From positions 23,681-87,680 of the forward strand of contig CAZYVU010000007.1 in assembly GCA_964651435.1 (NCBI GenBank): a stretch of 64,000 bases of DNA. Direction: 5' to 3'. The notes beneath the pieces were generated by a model, which saw nothing but the letters and a program-made list of their open reading frames with translations, ran no database searches and had not been told where the DNA came from. Made by a program: the position numbers and the translations under genes. Below are positions 23,972-33,946 of this stretch, piece by piece (the stretch's first letter is position 1; each line of letters opens with the position of its first letter). This DNA comes from CAZYVU01 sp964651435. GTDB taxonomy: Bacteria; Desulfobacterota; Syntrophorhabdia; Syntrophorhabdales; CAYQXL01.

Positions 23972-25873
23972 ATGATGAGCGACAACAGAGGTATGGCACT
24001 CGTGATCGTCCTTGCCGTCAATTTTCTCATCTTTTTTCTTGGCCTGGCAGCCTTCAAAATGACGGAACTGGGGTACCTCACCTACGGGAGCGAGCGCCGG
24101 TTTCAAGTAGCCGGCGAGGCGTCAGAATTTGCCCTAAACACGGGCGTCAAGTACGCCCTTGATAATGGCGCTTGTCCTGCCTCCGGGAACTGCACCGGCA
24201 CGATGACATCTGCGGGAGGAACGGCGAACTATACCTGTTTCTCCGTTGCGGCCGGGAACAAGTGCTTCATCCATGCCACTGGAAGCTTTCGAGGATCGAG
24301 AGTTGTAAAAACCGTGGTTGTTCCTTACGGCGGGGCGACGGAGTACGGAGCCATAACGGTACGTAACGGGGGCGTCTTCCAGATGGGAGGGTCCTCCTCC
24401 ATCGCAAACTGCCAGTCCGATTGCCCCACGCCAGGTGTTTCCTATGGGGGCAGCATGACCCTGCAACTGCAAGGGGGCCTTTATAACACGACCGACTGCC
24501 CAAACAACCCAAAGGGCATCTATGGTGCCCCATACGCCGTAGCCGACGGAACCGGCAATCAGGCACCCTGCGCAAACCCAAGGAATTGCTCCTTTTCCGC
24601 CCCCGTTCTGCCGGACCTTATACCTTCGACCTTTGTGGTAGGAAGCGGGTGCAGATCTGCCGGCACCTGTTGGGCAGACCTGAAGACCGCTTTGGCCGGT
24701 ACGTACGGCGGCGTTTCCGTAACGCCCTCCAGTCTTGTGGTGGCAGGCATGCCCGAAAGGCCAGCAACAACTCCGAACCCTACCTGCTTTTGCACCGACT
24801 CCAGCTTCACCCTCACCTCCGGCTCAAACTCATGCACGGGCGTGGCGGATTTCTCAACCTGCGACGGCGGCATCAAGTTCAACGGAACCATGACGATACA
24901 GGGAATACCTGTCGGCATCTCAACCTTGGTATCAACCGGAACCATGACAGTTACAGGCGTCCCTTCGGGCAGCGGTAATTTTTCGGGGAAGAACCTTTAT
25001 GCCTTAGGCGCCTCGAGCATTACAGTCAATGACAGCGACGTATCGTTTGCCAACGCGCAGGTTGTTTCAGGGGGCTCGGTGACGCTGCAATATGTTGCGG
25101 ATATATCTAGCACGACCATAACCTCAGGAACAAACCAAAGCGTAACGCTTCAGTCCACGGGAACAATAAGCGACAGCACCATTATATCCGGAGGCGGCAT
25201 CACTATGCAGTCGAGCACGTCCGGTATAAATAACTCTAAGCTGCTGGCAGAGGGCTCCTCAGGAGTAACAGTGCAGAGCGGCAATGGCATAGACAACACG
25301 GTTATTGTCACCGCAGCCGCGGGCGCCGACATCACCCTCCAGGGTGGGACCATCACGGGCTCCACTCTTGTAACCAAGGATGCACTTACGATACAGTCCA
25401 GCAACGGCACCGTGACGGATTCAAACCTTTTTTCGGACTCCATAGTCATCCAGAAGGGCGCGGGCAACATCGGCGGGGGTATGCTGTACTCCAACTCGGG
25501 GGCCACAATCCAGGGAACGGGTGGTGGTACACAGCAAGTAGGGTTGACGACGAACCCGACCCTTCTCCTTACCGGAGGCAATCTGACGATCCAGCATACT
25601 AACGGCACGACCGACTTTAACGGTATGGTTTTCACCAACGGGAGAATCGTCTATCAGTCAAACGGGGACTACGGTATACGAGGGAAACTCGTAGCAAACA
25701 GCGGCACAGCGGGAAGTGTCTTTCAGGGCGGCGGCAATGCCCATATCAACTACGACCACGGCGTGCTACAACTGCTGGCCACACGTCTTGCCACGCTCGT
25801 TCGTGCACCAACCTGCGGCGGGGGGGGCAACATGAAGCCCTATGTATCCATGACAAAGATGACGGTATATTGA
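23972..25873 (+). CDS. PilX-like minor pilin fused to beta-solenoid
   Basis: A 633-residue protein starting one base after the PilW-like gene. The N-terminus NRGMALVIVLAVNFLIFFLG is PilX-like: an N-terminal hydrophobic helix without a full FTLIE motif. Residues 60-330 form a cysteine-rich head. From about 330 to 600 runs a degenerate repeat of some 20-25 residues built from Thr/Ser/Gly/Asn with recurrent units like VTLQSTGTISDSTIISGGG and LTIQSSNGTVTDSNLFSDS, the appearance of a right-handed parallel beta-helix. Known PilX is about 200 residues, so most of this protein is additional. Likely a displayed pilus-tip adhesin or structural cap. No PilY1 gene is seen nearby. Confidence 0.78.
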   Translation: MMSDNRGMALVIVLAVNFLIFFLGLAAFKMTELGYLTYGSERRFQVAGEASEFALNTGVKYALDNGACPASGNCTGTMTSAGGTANYTCFSVAAGNKCFIHATGSFRGSRVVKTVVVPYGGATEYGAITVRNGGVFQMGGSSSIANCQSDCPTPGVSYGGSMTLQLQGGLYNTTDCPNNPKGIYGAPYAVADGTGNQAPCANPRNCSFSAPVLPDLIPSTFVVGSGCRSAGTCWADLKTALAGTYGGVSVTPSSLVVAGMPERPATTPNPTCFCTDSSFTLTSGSNSCTGVADFSTCDGGIKFNGTMTIQGIPVGISTLVSTGTMTVTGVPSGSGNFSGKNLYALGASSITVNDSDVSFANAQVVSGGSVTLQYVADISSTTITSGTNQSVTLQSTGTISDSTIISGGGITMQSSTSGINNSKLLAEGSSGVTVQSGNGIDNTVIVTAAAGADITLQGGTITGSTLVTKDALTIQSSNGTVTDSNLFSDSIVIQKGAGNIGGGMLYSNSGATIQGTGGGTQQVGLTTNPTLLLTGGNLTIQHTNGTTDFNGMVFTNGRIVYQSNGDYGIRGKLVANSGTAGSVFQGGGNAHINYDHGVLQLLATRLATLVRAPTCGGGGNMKPYVSMTKMTVY

Positions 25874-25934
25874 GTGTGATAGTACATGTACGACCCGAAG
25901 GGCGGGGATTCAGTGGGTCAAAGGATTACCTTTC

Positions 25935-27998
25935 TTGCAAAAGACCATAAACATTCTGGGCGCCTGTGCGCTCTTCCTGCTTCCTTTTGTCGGCGGAAAT
26001 CACCTTCCCCTCCACTTCTTTACGGTCGATCGGTTTTGGATCGAGACGTCCTTTGCCTTTGTGCTCGCGTCCTGTTCCGTCGCCGTATTTCTGCTGGCGG
26101 ATACCCGCATGAATCGGCTTCTGCCATTTTTCGTTCTTGCAGGCCCATACATTTTGATCAATCTCCTGAGCCTTGCCTACTCATGGGATCTCTTCGCCAC
26201 CATTAAGTCTATAAACGTCTTGCTTCTGGCCCTCGCCATGGCATGCGTTGCGAGCTTCATGGACAGAGGCCTCGTCATACGATCCCTCGTTGTCGGGGGA
26301 CTCGTGCTCGCAGCATGTGCAATAGTCCAGCACTGTGCGCTTTTTCCCTCTCTTCGAACCATCTTCACCTCAGGCCAATACGCCGCATTGCTCGGCGAGC
26401 AGTCATCGATACCCTTCGGCTCCTACCTCTATCACAACATAATGGGTGGCTATCTCGCTTTCCTTTTCCCTCTCTCGATTTTCCTGGCAGCATCAGAGAA
26501 ACCCTTTGCCTGGGCCCCCATATCGGCAACGATCATAATAGGAGTGGTTCTCTCGTCATCCCGTATCGCTCTGACCCTCGTCGTGATCATTGTCGGCATC
26601 TGTGGGGTAGCGTTTTTCATTAAACGTAAATTCCAGCAGGCACTTATCGTTTTCGTTGTCTGTGCACTTGCTGCAGGCGGCACCTTTCTTCTCCTGAAAC
26701 TCCCCGGCACTCCCGAGGCTACCACGGTGCAGAAGGTGCTTGAAGAGAAGGTCAAAACGGCCGGAAGCCAACTGTCGACCATGAATACGAGAACAGATAT
26801 TTGGAAGAATGGGTTGGAGGCCTTCAGGCACCACCCCATCGTCGGGGTGGGGGCAGGAAGCTTCGAGTTTGCCTACAGAAAGTATTTTTACGGTAACTCC
26901 TATACGAGGGTCGCCCACTCCACGCTGCTCAAGACGGCCGTCGAACTGGGAGTCATAGGCTTATTGTGCCTCATCATTTACCTGGTGGAAGCTCTTCTGC
27001 ATCTTAGGGGCACCAAATGGGGCTTCGGCGATTTTGCCCTGATCGCCGCCTGCGGATGCGGGTTCGCCTTTGGGCTTGTCGATTTCTCCTTCGACGTTCC
27101 CTCCCACGTAATTACGTTCTTTGCGCTAAGCTCCATGCTCTTTGTGGACAGGCGAGCTCCGCTCCGGTCAGTTACGCAAACAGACGGTGCCGCACGCCAT
27201 GCGTTGTTCTTGAGCCGTCACAAGCTGGTAGCCCTGGCCATGATGGTGGCCCTATTGCTGTCCCTGACATTTACTTTCAGGGCAGCCCTTGCCGACAAGG
27301 CCTTGGAAAACGGCGGGCACCTTGAAGACCTCGGCCTGACGGCCGATGCGGTCAAGTCATACGAGGACGCCGACCATCTCATGCCCTGGAATGCGGAAGG
27401 TGCCCTGAGGGCGACAGCGGCCTTAACAGGCGCATATCTTTCCGGGGGTGGAAAAGAGGCCGGGAATGTGATAGGAGAGAAACTAACCATGTCCCTGGAT
27501 GGAATAAACGCGAAGAGAACGAGGAATTCAGAGGCCTTCTTGATCTCGGCGAGAGGGTACGTTGCACTCGGGAAGACCGGCGAGGCCGACAACGCCTTTC
27601 GGGCAGCCCTGAGCCTCTATCCAACCTCCGCCTATTATGTGTCCGAATTCCTCGATTTCTCCATTAGCACCAATCAACTCGACCAGGCGGAACGGCTCGT
27701 CCGGACCTTTGCCCCGCTGAAGCCAAAGTATGTAGGTCCCTACAACACGCGAGGTCTCTATGTGTACCGAATTCAGGACCTGGAGGCTACGCTTGCATAC
27801 AAACAGGGGGACCGGCGGAAGGCCGTGGACATAGCCAAAGCAAACCTGGAGGATGCAAGAGAAGGCAAGTATGTCATAACCAGTGCGCGGTCACGGCAGT
27901 TTGTGCGGAGAGACGACATCCTTAGATATCTCGAGCAAAGGCACCGCCAGTTCCAGAATGCGAAATTACACGAAAAGGTTCCAAATGTTATGCGATAA
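25935..27998 (+). CDS. O-antigen ligase-family membrane protein with TPR-like tail
   Basis: A 687-residue protein with about twelve membrane segments and a large loop containing the Wzy/WaaL-type pattern (NTRTDIWKNGLEAFRHHPIVGVGAGSF begins within 26780-26870). From about residue 440 it becomes a soluble helical tail with TPR-like repeats. The family polymerises or ligates lipid-linked glycans, or transfers them to pilin (PglL/TfpO). Position between pilus genes and a glycan cluster allows either. The start is a TTG at 25935 with a weak GGA upstream; no ATG is available in frame near the first membrane helix. Confidence 0.8.
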   Translation: MQKTINILGACALFLLPFVGGNHLPLHFFTVDRFWIETSFAFVLASCSVAVFLLADTRMNRLLPFFVLAGPYILINLLSLAYSWDLFATIKSINVLLLALAMACVASFMDRGLVIRSLVVGGLVLAACAIVQHCALFPSLRTIFTSGQYAALLGEQSSIPFGSYLYHNIMGGYLAFLFPLSIFLAASEKPFAWAPISATIIIGVVLSSSRIALTLVVIIVGICGVAFFIKRKFQQALIVFVVCALAAGGTFLLLKLPGTPEATTVQKVLEEKVKTAGSQLSTMNTRTDIWKNGLEAFRHHPIVGVGAGSFEFAYRKYFYGNSYTRVAHSTLLKTAVELGVIGLLCLIIYLVEALLHLRGTKWGFGDFALIAACGCGFAFGLVDFSFDVPSHVITFFALSSMLFVDRRAPLRSVTQTDGAARHALFLSRHKLVALAMMVALLLSLTFTFRAALADKALENGGHLEDLGLTADAVKSYEDADHLMPWNAEGALRATAALTGAYLSGGGKEAGNVIGEKLTMSLDGINAKRTRNSEAFLISARGYVALGKTGEADNAFRAALSLYPTSAYYVSEFLDFSISTNQLDQAERLVRTFAPLKPKYVGPYNTRGLYVYRIQDLEATLAYKQGDRRKAVDIAKANLEDAREGKYVITSARSRQFVRRDDILRYLEQRHRQFQNAKLHEKVPNVMR

Positions 27999-28148
27999 TT
28001 TAAGGCTATGCTTGAAAGAATGGATTCAGCAGTATATCGGAGAGTGGCTTGTTTCGCGCACCAGAGGTTTGCGGACATCGCGGACAACATCTTCAACCTG
28101 CGATCTACATCGTCCGCATCGACAGCGAAGAGCGGGTGCGTTCTCCTG

Positions 28149-28955
28149 ATGAGCAGCGGCCATAGGAATTTCTCTCTGAGGTCATCAGTCCGCAGCATAA
28201 GAAGAATAATACAACTCACAAACTATGACTTTAGATCCAAATATCTCGGTTCGCACTTAGGTCTATTTTGGTCCTTTTTGCAGCCACTTCTAACGCTGGC
28301 AGTTCTTTGTTTCGTTCTTCAAGTCGGTTTTAAAACGGGAAGCGTGGGGAATTACCCATTTATCATGTGGCTAATGGCTGGAATTATTCCTTGGTTCTTT
28401 ATATCCGAAGGTCTTTCAAATTCTTCTGGTGCCATTGTTGAAAATAGTTTTCTTATCAAGAAAGTGGTATTTGACGTCCATCTTCTGCCGATAATAAAGA
28501 TTATTTCCGCTCTATATGTACACGCGTTCTTTATTGTTCTTTTATTGCTTGTTTTTCTCTTTCAAGGGAATTCTCCTTGCCGTTATTGGTTGCAGCTCAT
28601 CTATTATTTGAGCTCCTCGATTGTCCTGGTAATGGGAATATCCCTTCTCACTTCAGCCGCCGTAGCCTTTGTTTCTGATTTGAAGCCTGTCATCGCAATG
28701 TTTTTGCAGTTGGGTTTCTGGTTAACCCCCATCTTTTGGTCCCATCATGCGGTGGCAAAGAATTATCGGTATTTGATAAAGCTCAATCCTTTCTTCTATA
28801 TAGTTACTGGGTACAGGGACAGCATGATTGACCATGTTTGGCTATGGGAGCGCCCCTTGCTTACAATCTACTTCTGGATTTTCACGGTTCTGGTTTTGAT
28901 AACTGGTATTCTTGCTTTTCGTCGGCTGCAATCTCAATTTGCTGACGTGGTTTAG
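28149..28955 (+). CDS. ABC-2 polysaccharide export permease (Wzm/TagG-like)
   Basis: A 268-residue membrane protein with six hydrophobic segments. It has the family opening TNYDFRSKYLGSHLGLFWSF and GIIPWFFISEGLS, which place it with Wzm/TagG/RfbA permeases that move completed glycan lipids across the inner membrane. The frame is open to an ATG at 28008, but the 47 extra residues are not family-like and the total would be too long; neither start has a good ribosome site. It pairs with the ATPase gene that starts immediately after its stop. AT-rich compared with the pilus genes. Confidence 0.85.
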   Translation: MSSGHRNFSLRSSVRSIRRIIQLTNYDFRSKYLGSHLGLFWSFLQPLLTLAVLCFVLQVGFKTGSVGNYPFIMWLMAGIIPWFFISEGLSNSSGAIVENSFLIKKVVFDVHLLPIIKIISALYVHAFFIVLLLLVFLFQGNSPCRYWLQLIYYLSSSIVLVMGISLLTSAAVAFVSDLKPVIAMFLQLGFWLTPIFWSHHAVAKNYRYLIKLNPFFYIVTGYRDSMIDHVWLWERPLLTIYFWIFTVLVLITGILAFRRLQSQFADVV

Positions 28956-30161
28956 ATGACGAGTGAAGCTGCCATCCAAGCGAAACGTGTGTCAAAGAGC
29001 TATCGATTGTATGACAGACGTTCTGACCGAATTATGGATTTGCTCACGCTGTTTAAAGGAACCTATCACCGAAATCATGCTGCTTTGTCCGACGTCAACT
29101 TGACAATCTCCAAAGGCGATATAGTTGGTATCGTTGGGCGAAACGGGTCGGGCAAGTCTACCCTCCTTGGCCTTTTCTCCGGCGTCATAAAGCCTACAGC
29201 CGGAGATATATCGGTTAGCGGAAGAATCTCTACCCTTCTTGAGCTCGGTATCGGCTTTAATCCAGCGTTGACGGGGATTGAAAACGTCTATTACTTTGGC
29301 TTGATTCTTGGGCACACCAGGAGCGAAATGAATAGCAAGATCGGCGATATTCTACAGTTTGCCGATATAGGACAATACGCATACCAACCTGTCCGAACTT
29401 ATTCAAGTGGCATGTTTGTAAGGCTGGCATTTGCGGCTGCCATTAATGTTGATCCCGACATTCTTCTCGTCGATGAGGTCTTGGCGGTTGGGGATATTAA
29501 CTTCCAACTGAAGTGCATGGAGAAGTTTGACGAATTTAAGGAGCGCCACACGACAATCGTATTTGTTTCTCACGACATGAATATGGTGAAGAAGTTTTGC
29601 GGTAAGGCCGCTTGGCTGGATCAAGGAAGAATAAAAATGTTTGGTGACGTGCATGACGTCGTTAATCGCTATGAGCATCATCTAAAGGCTTGGGATCACA
29701 CAAGCAGGAGCGCCGGAACCTCAGTAAGGAGCTCGGAATCACCTGGCTACTTGCGTCGAATCAACATACTTAATGCAGCACGTGCCGAATCGGACACATT
29801 TTCAATTGGTGCCGACATGTTCGTCAGGGTAGAGTACGAGGTAAAGGACGCCTCAATAGAGATAGTGATTGGAGTGGCGATTTTTGGAGTAAACAACGTG
29901 TATATCTCGGGACTTAATACTGACTTGGATGGATACAGAGTAAGGGGAAAGCTGGGGAAAAACGTAATCCTTCTTCGTTACGGGAACCTAAGACTCCTTG
30001 AGGGACACTACTACATCGATGTCGGCTTATTCGAAAGAAATGCTATAGTAGCGATGGATTACCGGGCCAGAGCAATAGAGTTTTCCGTAGAGGCTCCTTA
30101 CGTTTCTGAAGGCATAGCTCTCCTGGATCACGAATGGTTGGAAGAAAGCAGCATTACATAG
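28956..30161 (+). CDS. ABC polysaccharide export ATPase (Wzt/TagH-like)
   Basis: A 401-residue ATPase. Walker A GRNGSGKST, signature YSSGMFVRLAFA, Walker B ILLVDEVLAVGD and switch histidine in VFVSHDMN are intact in residues 30-240. Residues 250-401 form a beta-rich C-terminal domain like that of Wzt, which in characterised systems recognises the glycan's non-reducing end. Stop and start with the permease abut (TAGATG). Presence of the C-terminal domain suggests a capped polysaccharide; the methyltransferase downstream could supply the cap. Confidence 0.88.
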   Translation: MTSEAAIQAKRVSKSYRLYDRRSDRIMDLLTLFKGTYHRNHAALSDVNLTISKGDIVGIVGRNGSGKSTLLGLFSGVIKPTAGDISVSGRISTLLELGIGFNPALTGIENVYYFGLILGHTRSEMNSKIGDILQFADIGQYAYQPVRTYSSGMFVRLAFAAAINVDPDILLVDEVLAVGDINFQLKCMEKFDEFKERHTTIVFVSHDMNMVKKFCGKAAWLDQGRIKMFGDVHDVVNRYEHHLKAWDHTSRSAGTSVRSSESPGYLRRINILNAARAESDTFSIGADMFVRVEYEVKDASIEIVIGVAIFGVNNVYISGLNTDLDGYRVRGKLGKNVILLRYGNLRLLEGHYYIDVGLFERNAIVAMDYRARAIEFSVEAPYVSEGIALLDHEWLEESSIT

Positions 30162-30213
30162 TTGCCGTTTTAGATGCTTATAGCGTAATGACATACCTTT
30201 CAGGCGGGATTAT

Positions 30214-31665
30214 TTGTTGGAAAAAATTCGTATAGGTTTCATCCAAGCCAACAACGACGTTGACATTCAGACTTATAAACCTTTGGCGTTCGGATACCTA
30301 AAATCTTTTTTGGAGATGAAGCTTAAGGACCGAGTTGAAATGTCCTTTCTCGAAGATGAGAATGTTGCTTTGCCCTTTCACGTCATTGGCATCTCGTCTA
30401 CCTCGCAGAATTTTTCGAGGGCCAAAAATCTGGCAAGGAAAATCAAAGATAGGGATCCCACCAAATTCATTGCCTTAGGGGGTCACCATATAACAAGCCT
30501 TCCCGAAACCTTGGGGCCAGAATTTGACATTGGAGTTAGAGGGGAAGGGGAACAAACCTTTTTTGAGCTAATCAGCTTAATTATAGAGAACGGGATCGTT
30601 ATAGAACCGGAACTGTTGGCAAACATAAAGGGCTTGATATATCATCACGGAAACCGCGTAGTTCAGTCACCCGCAAGAGAGCCTATTTTCCCACTCGAAC
30701 AGCTTCCAGTCCCTTATAGAGATAAGGGTTCATCCCACTATCTCTTTTCGTCAAGAGGCTGCCCTTATCGATGTGCATTTTGTGGGAGCTCATCGTTTTG
30801 GGGGGCAGTGCGTTACTTTAGCCCCGAATACGTGGTGAACGAAATTGAGAGCATCCTCGAATATTGCGATAGTGACAAGAGCATTACCGTTTGGGATGAC
30901 CTATTTGTTGCAGACCGGAAAAGGTTTAAACAAATAATCGAGACCCTTGAAAAGCGCGGTATAAGACAGGAAGTCAGCTTCACCTTCTCGGTCCGGGCAA
31001 ACTTGGTCAACGAGGAACTTTGTAGAGATCTAAAGCTAATTCGTGTATCCGAGATAAATTTTGGCGCCGAGTCTGGTAGCAATAGAATTCTGGGGTTGCT
31101 CGATAAAGGAACAACAGTGGAAATGAACCAAGAAGCGATAGATTTGTTGCGCAGGCATGGCTTTTCCGTCAGATGTTCCTTCATCGTAGGATGCCCAACA
31201 GAAACGGCAGAGGAGGTCAGGAGCACCTACGAGTTTCTAATCCGCAACGTCCTAGCGGGCAAACTGCCTCACAATTGCCCCGTAAACATTCTTATGCCTA
31301 TTCCTGGCACCAAGGTGTGGAACGAAGGGGTTCGCGCTGCCAAGATTAGTCCGGCTAATTTTGATTGGGAGAGGCTGGGGCTATTCGCTTCGTACAGAGA
31401 CTCCGGGATATCGAACTTCGCCGATTGGGCGGTGCGCCGGAGAATTAATGGTTCGTTATATTTGGCTGAAAACTCTCTACCCGAAGAGGTGCTTCTAAAG
31501 ATGATGGGATTTTACGAGGATGTTCTGGCCGCCCTTGGGGAGAGAGCAGTATATCAAGACGCGCTCAGAAATAGTGACACAGCACTAAGGAAAATCATGG
31601 GGTCTCGGGGTTGGAAAATGTTGTCACAATATTATAGGTTGCGGGACCTTATAACCGCACGATAA
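30214..31665 (+). CDS. B12-binding-domain radical SAM protein
   Basis: A 483-residue radical SAM enzyme: N-terminal cobalamin-binding-like domain (about residues 1-150), then SSRGCPYRCAFCGSS with the CxxxCxxC cluster motif near residue 185, and a TIM-barrel part with FGAESGSNRIL. Such proteins in glycan clusters methylate or rearrange sugars, but the reaction here is unknown. The typical DxHxxG cobalamin motif is not evident, so B12 binding is uncertain. The start is one of two adjacent TTG codons (30214, 30217). The last 25 residues end in a GS-x2-W tail like that of the next gene product. Confidence 0.8.
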   Translation: MLEKIRIGFIQANNDVDIQTYKPLAFGYLKSFLEMKLKDRVEMSFLEDENVALPFHVIGISSTSQNFSRAKNLARKIKDRDPTKFIALGGHHITSLPETLGPEFDIGVRGEGEQTFFELISLIIENGIVIEPELLANIKGLIYHHGNRVVQSPAREPIFPLEQLPVPYRDKGSSHYLFSSRGCPYRCAFCGSSSFWGAVRYFSPEYVVNEIESILEYCDSDKSITVWDDLFVADRKRFKQIIETLEKRGIRQEVSFTFSVRANLVNEELCRDLKLIRVSEINFGAESGSNRILGLLDKGTTVEMNQEAIDLLRRHGFSVRCSFIVGCPTETAEEVRSTYEFLIRNVLAGKLPHNCPVNILMPIPGTKVWNEGVRAAKISPANFDWERLGLFASYRDSGISNFADWAVRRRINGSLYLAENSLPEEVLLKMMGFYEDVLAALGERAVYQDALRNSDTALRKIMGSRGWKMLSQYYRLRDLITAR

Positions 31666-32613
31666 ATGAGCCCTCAACATAACCTTATAAATAGTTGCAT
31701 CAATCATTACTCCAGGATATTCGCCATGCCGGAAAGGATCGTTGAGCCATATTCATGGGTCGAACACATACCTTTCGTTTTCTATCTTGTCGGCCTAATA
31801 CACCCTGCTAGAATAGTGGAGCTGGGCGTTCACACCGGCAATTCCTTCTGCGCCTTTTGCCAGGCCATTGAAATGAGCGGCGTTGAAGGTACCTGTTACG
31901 GAATCGACACCTGGGCAGGCGACGAACACTCTGGTCGCTACGGTGATACTGCTTATGATGATTTACAGTCATATGTCCGTCGTAGATACGGCACCTTTGC
32001 CAATCTCATCAAAGCCGATTTTAATGATTCCACTCGTCTTTTTGACAATGGTACGATAGACATTCTCCACATAGATGGATACCACACCTATGATGCTGTC
32101 AAGAACGACTACGAGAATTGGCGCGCTAAAATGGCCAAAGGGGGTATTATTCTTTTTCATGACACCGAAGTAAAGGACCGGGATTTCGGCGTCTGGAGGT
32201 TTTGGGCAGAAATATCAACAAAGTATCCTTCTTTCAATTTCACTCACGGTTACGGGCTGGGTCTGCTTGCAATCGAAGCGGAAAAAGCGAGCAGGGTAAT
32301 CCAGTTTGTCGATTGGGCCAACAGTAGCGGGTTCGTTACGGATCTTTTTGCGCGACTCGGTGCCGCTGTTCAAGCCATGGCGTTGAAAAAGGTGCTTGAC
32401 GAGAGGGATAGGCGCATAGCGCTCTTGAACGACGAAGTCAGGCAATTATCGGCCAAGCTTCAAGAAATTTATGGGTCGCAACGATGGCGCCTCACACGGT
32501 CGATTAGTGGAGCAATAAACCGACTCTTACCGCAAAGGACGAGGCGAAGGTCGATACTTACGTCGTTAATTGAAGCCGTGTTGTCGCGAGGGGCGAATGA
32601 TAACCGGCAATAA
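31666..32613 (+). CDS. SAM-dependent methyltransferase of glycan cluster
   Basis: A 315-residue class I methyltransferase (Methyltransf_24-like). VELGVHTGNSFCAF is the SAM-binding glycine loop, YGIDTWAGDEHSGRYG follows, and DILHIDGYHTYDAVKNDYE carries a DxHH-like metal site of the type seen in sugar O-methyltransferases. Residues 245-280 are coiled coil and the C-terminus has YGSQRWRLTRSISGAINRLL. The ATG follows the previous stop directly. Likely modifies or caps the exported polysaccharide; acceptor unknown. Confidence 0.8.
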   Translation: MSPQHNLINSCINHYSRIFAMPERIVEPYSWVEHIPFVFYLVGLIHPARIVELGVHTGNSFCAFCQAIEMSGVEGTCYGIDTWAGDEHSGRYGDTAYDDLQSYVRRRYGTFANLIKADFNDSTRLFDNGTIDILHIDGYHTYDAVKNDYENWRAKMAKGGIILFHDTEVKDRDFGVWRFWAEISTKYPSFNFTHGYGLGLLAIEAEKASRVIQFVDWANSSGFVTDLFARLGAAVQAMALKKVLDERDRRIALLNDEVRQLSAKLQEIYGSQRWRLTRSISGAINRLLPQRTRRRSILTSLIEAVLSRGANDNRQ

Positions 32614-33946
32614 CTTGCGCCACGGTCAATCTGAAACCCCTTTTCAAAGAGCTATTAATGTTTTCTTGATGCCTCGCGGCAGCAGGCGACGAAGAATAGC
32701 ATCGTACCTGGTTAACAGCATCAGGACTCGCTTAAGCACTCTGTTAAGACCTTACTATCTGGCCAAAGAGAAACGTGCCGTTAAGAAACTAAAGCAACTG
32801 AGGCCGGCGGTTGCACCACGAAGGCTTGGCAGCAATATCAAACGCGTGCTTGTACTCAACCCCTACTTTCCCACCCTTGGAGGTGGAGAGAAATCCATGG
32901 CGTTTCTCTGCAAATTTCTGGAGAATTACTACGAATCGGCAAGTATTGACGTGTTGGTCTTTGACTTCGACGATATCAGGACGGATGCCCCGAAATACCC
33001 AACGATCGATGATTTAGAGAGGCGTTTTTCTGTAGAGCTTGGCAAGACGACTCTCATCAAGATGACGGGCAAGCACCACGATGTTGAACAAATCGGCCGT
33101 TCTTACGATCTGTTTATCAATCACATGTTTCTCAGCAAGCACCCAGGAGGGGCCAGGAAGAACTTGTATGTGTGCATGTTTCCGCCACGCAAACGGCCCT
33201 ATGTGGACCTGAGATTTATAACAAGCTACGACATATTTCTGGCAAACTCACAGTATACCGACTCATGGATGCGCCAGTACTGGGGCGATCAAGTTGATTG
33301 TCGCGTGTTGTATCCGCCGGTCTTTTTTGAAAACGAATTGGCTGGCCGCTACCAAAGAGAAGAGAAAAAGAATATCATTCTCGCCGTGGGCCGGTTTCAG
33401 GTAGACAACCACAATAAGAAGCAGCACGTGATGATCGAGTTTTTTAGCAAGTACGGTCGACTCTTCTCTGATTGGGAGCTCCATCTTGTTGGGGGGGTTT
33501 CAGGACGAAAGGTCGACTTGGCTTACGTCGACACGCTCAGACGCCTTGTAAGGACGCCTAACATATTTCTCCATGTCAATGCCTCGAGCTCGGAGTTGTC
33601 AGCCCTTTACAAGCAGGCCAAGATTTTTTGGCATCTAACAGGTTACGGGGAGGACAGGGAACGCTATCCGGAGAGGATGGAACATTTTGGGATAACAACC
33701 GTTGAGGCGATGAGTTATGGCACTGTGCCGGTGGTCATTAAGATGGGCGGACAGACAGAGACGGTTGCCTCCGGGATCAACGGGTATCTTTTTGAAACGG
33801 AAGAGGAGCTGATTCGTCAAACCAATGCGTTGATTGGCAGCGACAATCAAAGGAAAGCTATGGCTCAAAGAGCCGTTGACGCCTCAAGATTTTACTCCGT
33901 TGAAAACTTTTACAATCGAGCTAGGGCCATATTCGATGACCTATGA
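32597..33946 (+). CDS. GT4-family glycosyltransferase
   Basis: A 449-residue retaining glycosyltransferase. The N-terminal Rossmann half contains LNPYFPTLGGGEKSMAFL, the usual acceptor-side glycine loop. The C-terminal half carries EHFGITTVEAMSYGTVPVVI with the E-x7-E donor-binding motif of GT4. The ATG at 32597 has GAGGGG upstream and overlaps the methyltransferase end by 17 bp. Adds one sugar to the glycan of this cluster; which sugar is not predictable. Confidence 0.87.
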   Translation: MITGNNLRHGQSETPFQRAINVFLMPRGSRRRRIASYLVNSIRTRLSTLLRPYYLAKEKRAVKKLKQLRPAVAPRRLGSNIKRVLVLNPYFPTLGGGEKSMAFLCKFLENYYESASIDVLVFDFDDIRTDAPKYPTIDDLERRFSVELGKTTLIKMTGKHHDVEQIGRSYDLFINHMFLSKHPGGARKNLYVCMFPPRKRPYVDLRFITSYDIFLANSQYTDSWMRQYWGDQVDCRVLYPPVFFENELAGRYQREEKKNIILAVGRFQVDNHNKKQHVMIEFFSKYGRLFSDWELHLVGGVSGRKVDLAYVDTLRRLVRTPNIFLHVNASSSELSALYKQAKIFWHLTGYGEDRERYPERMEHFGITTVEAMSYGTVPVVIKMGGQTETVASGINGYLFETEEELIRQTNALIGSDNQRKAMAQRAVDASRFYSVENFYNRARAIFDDL

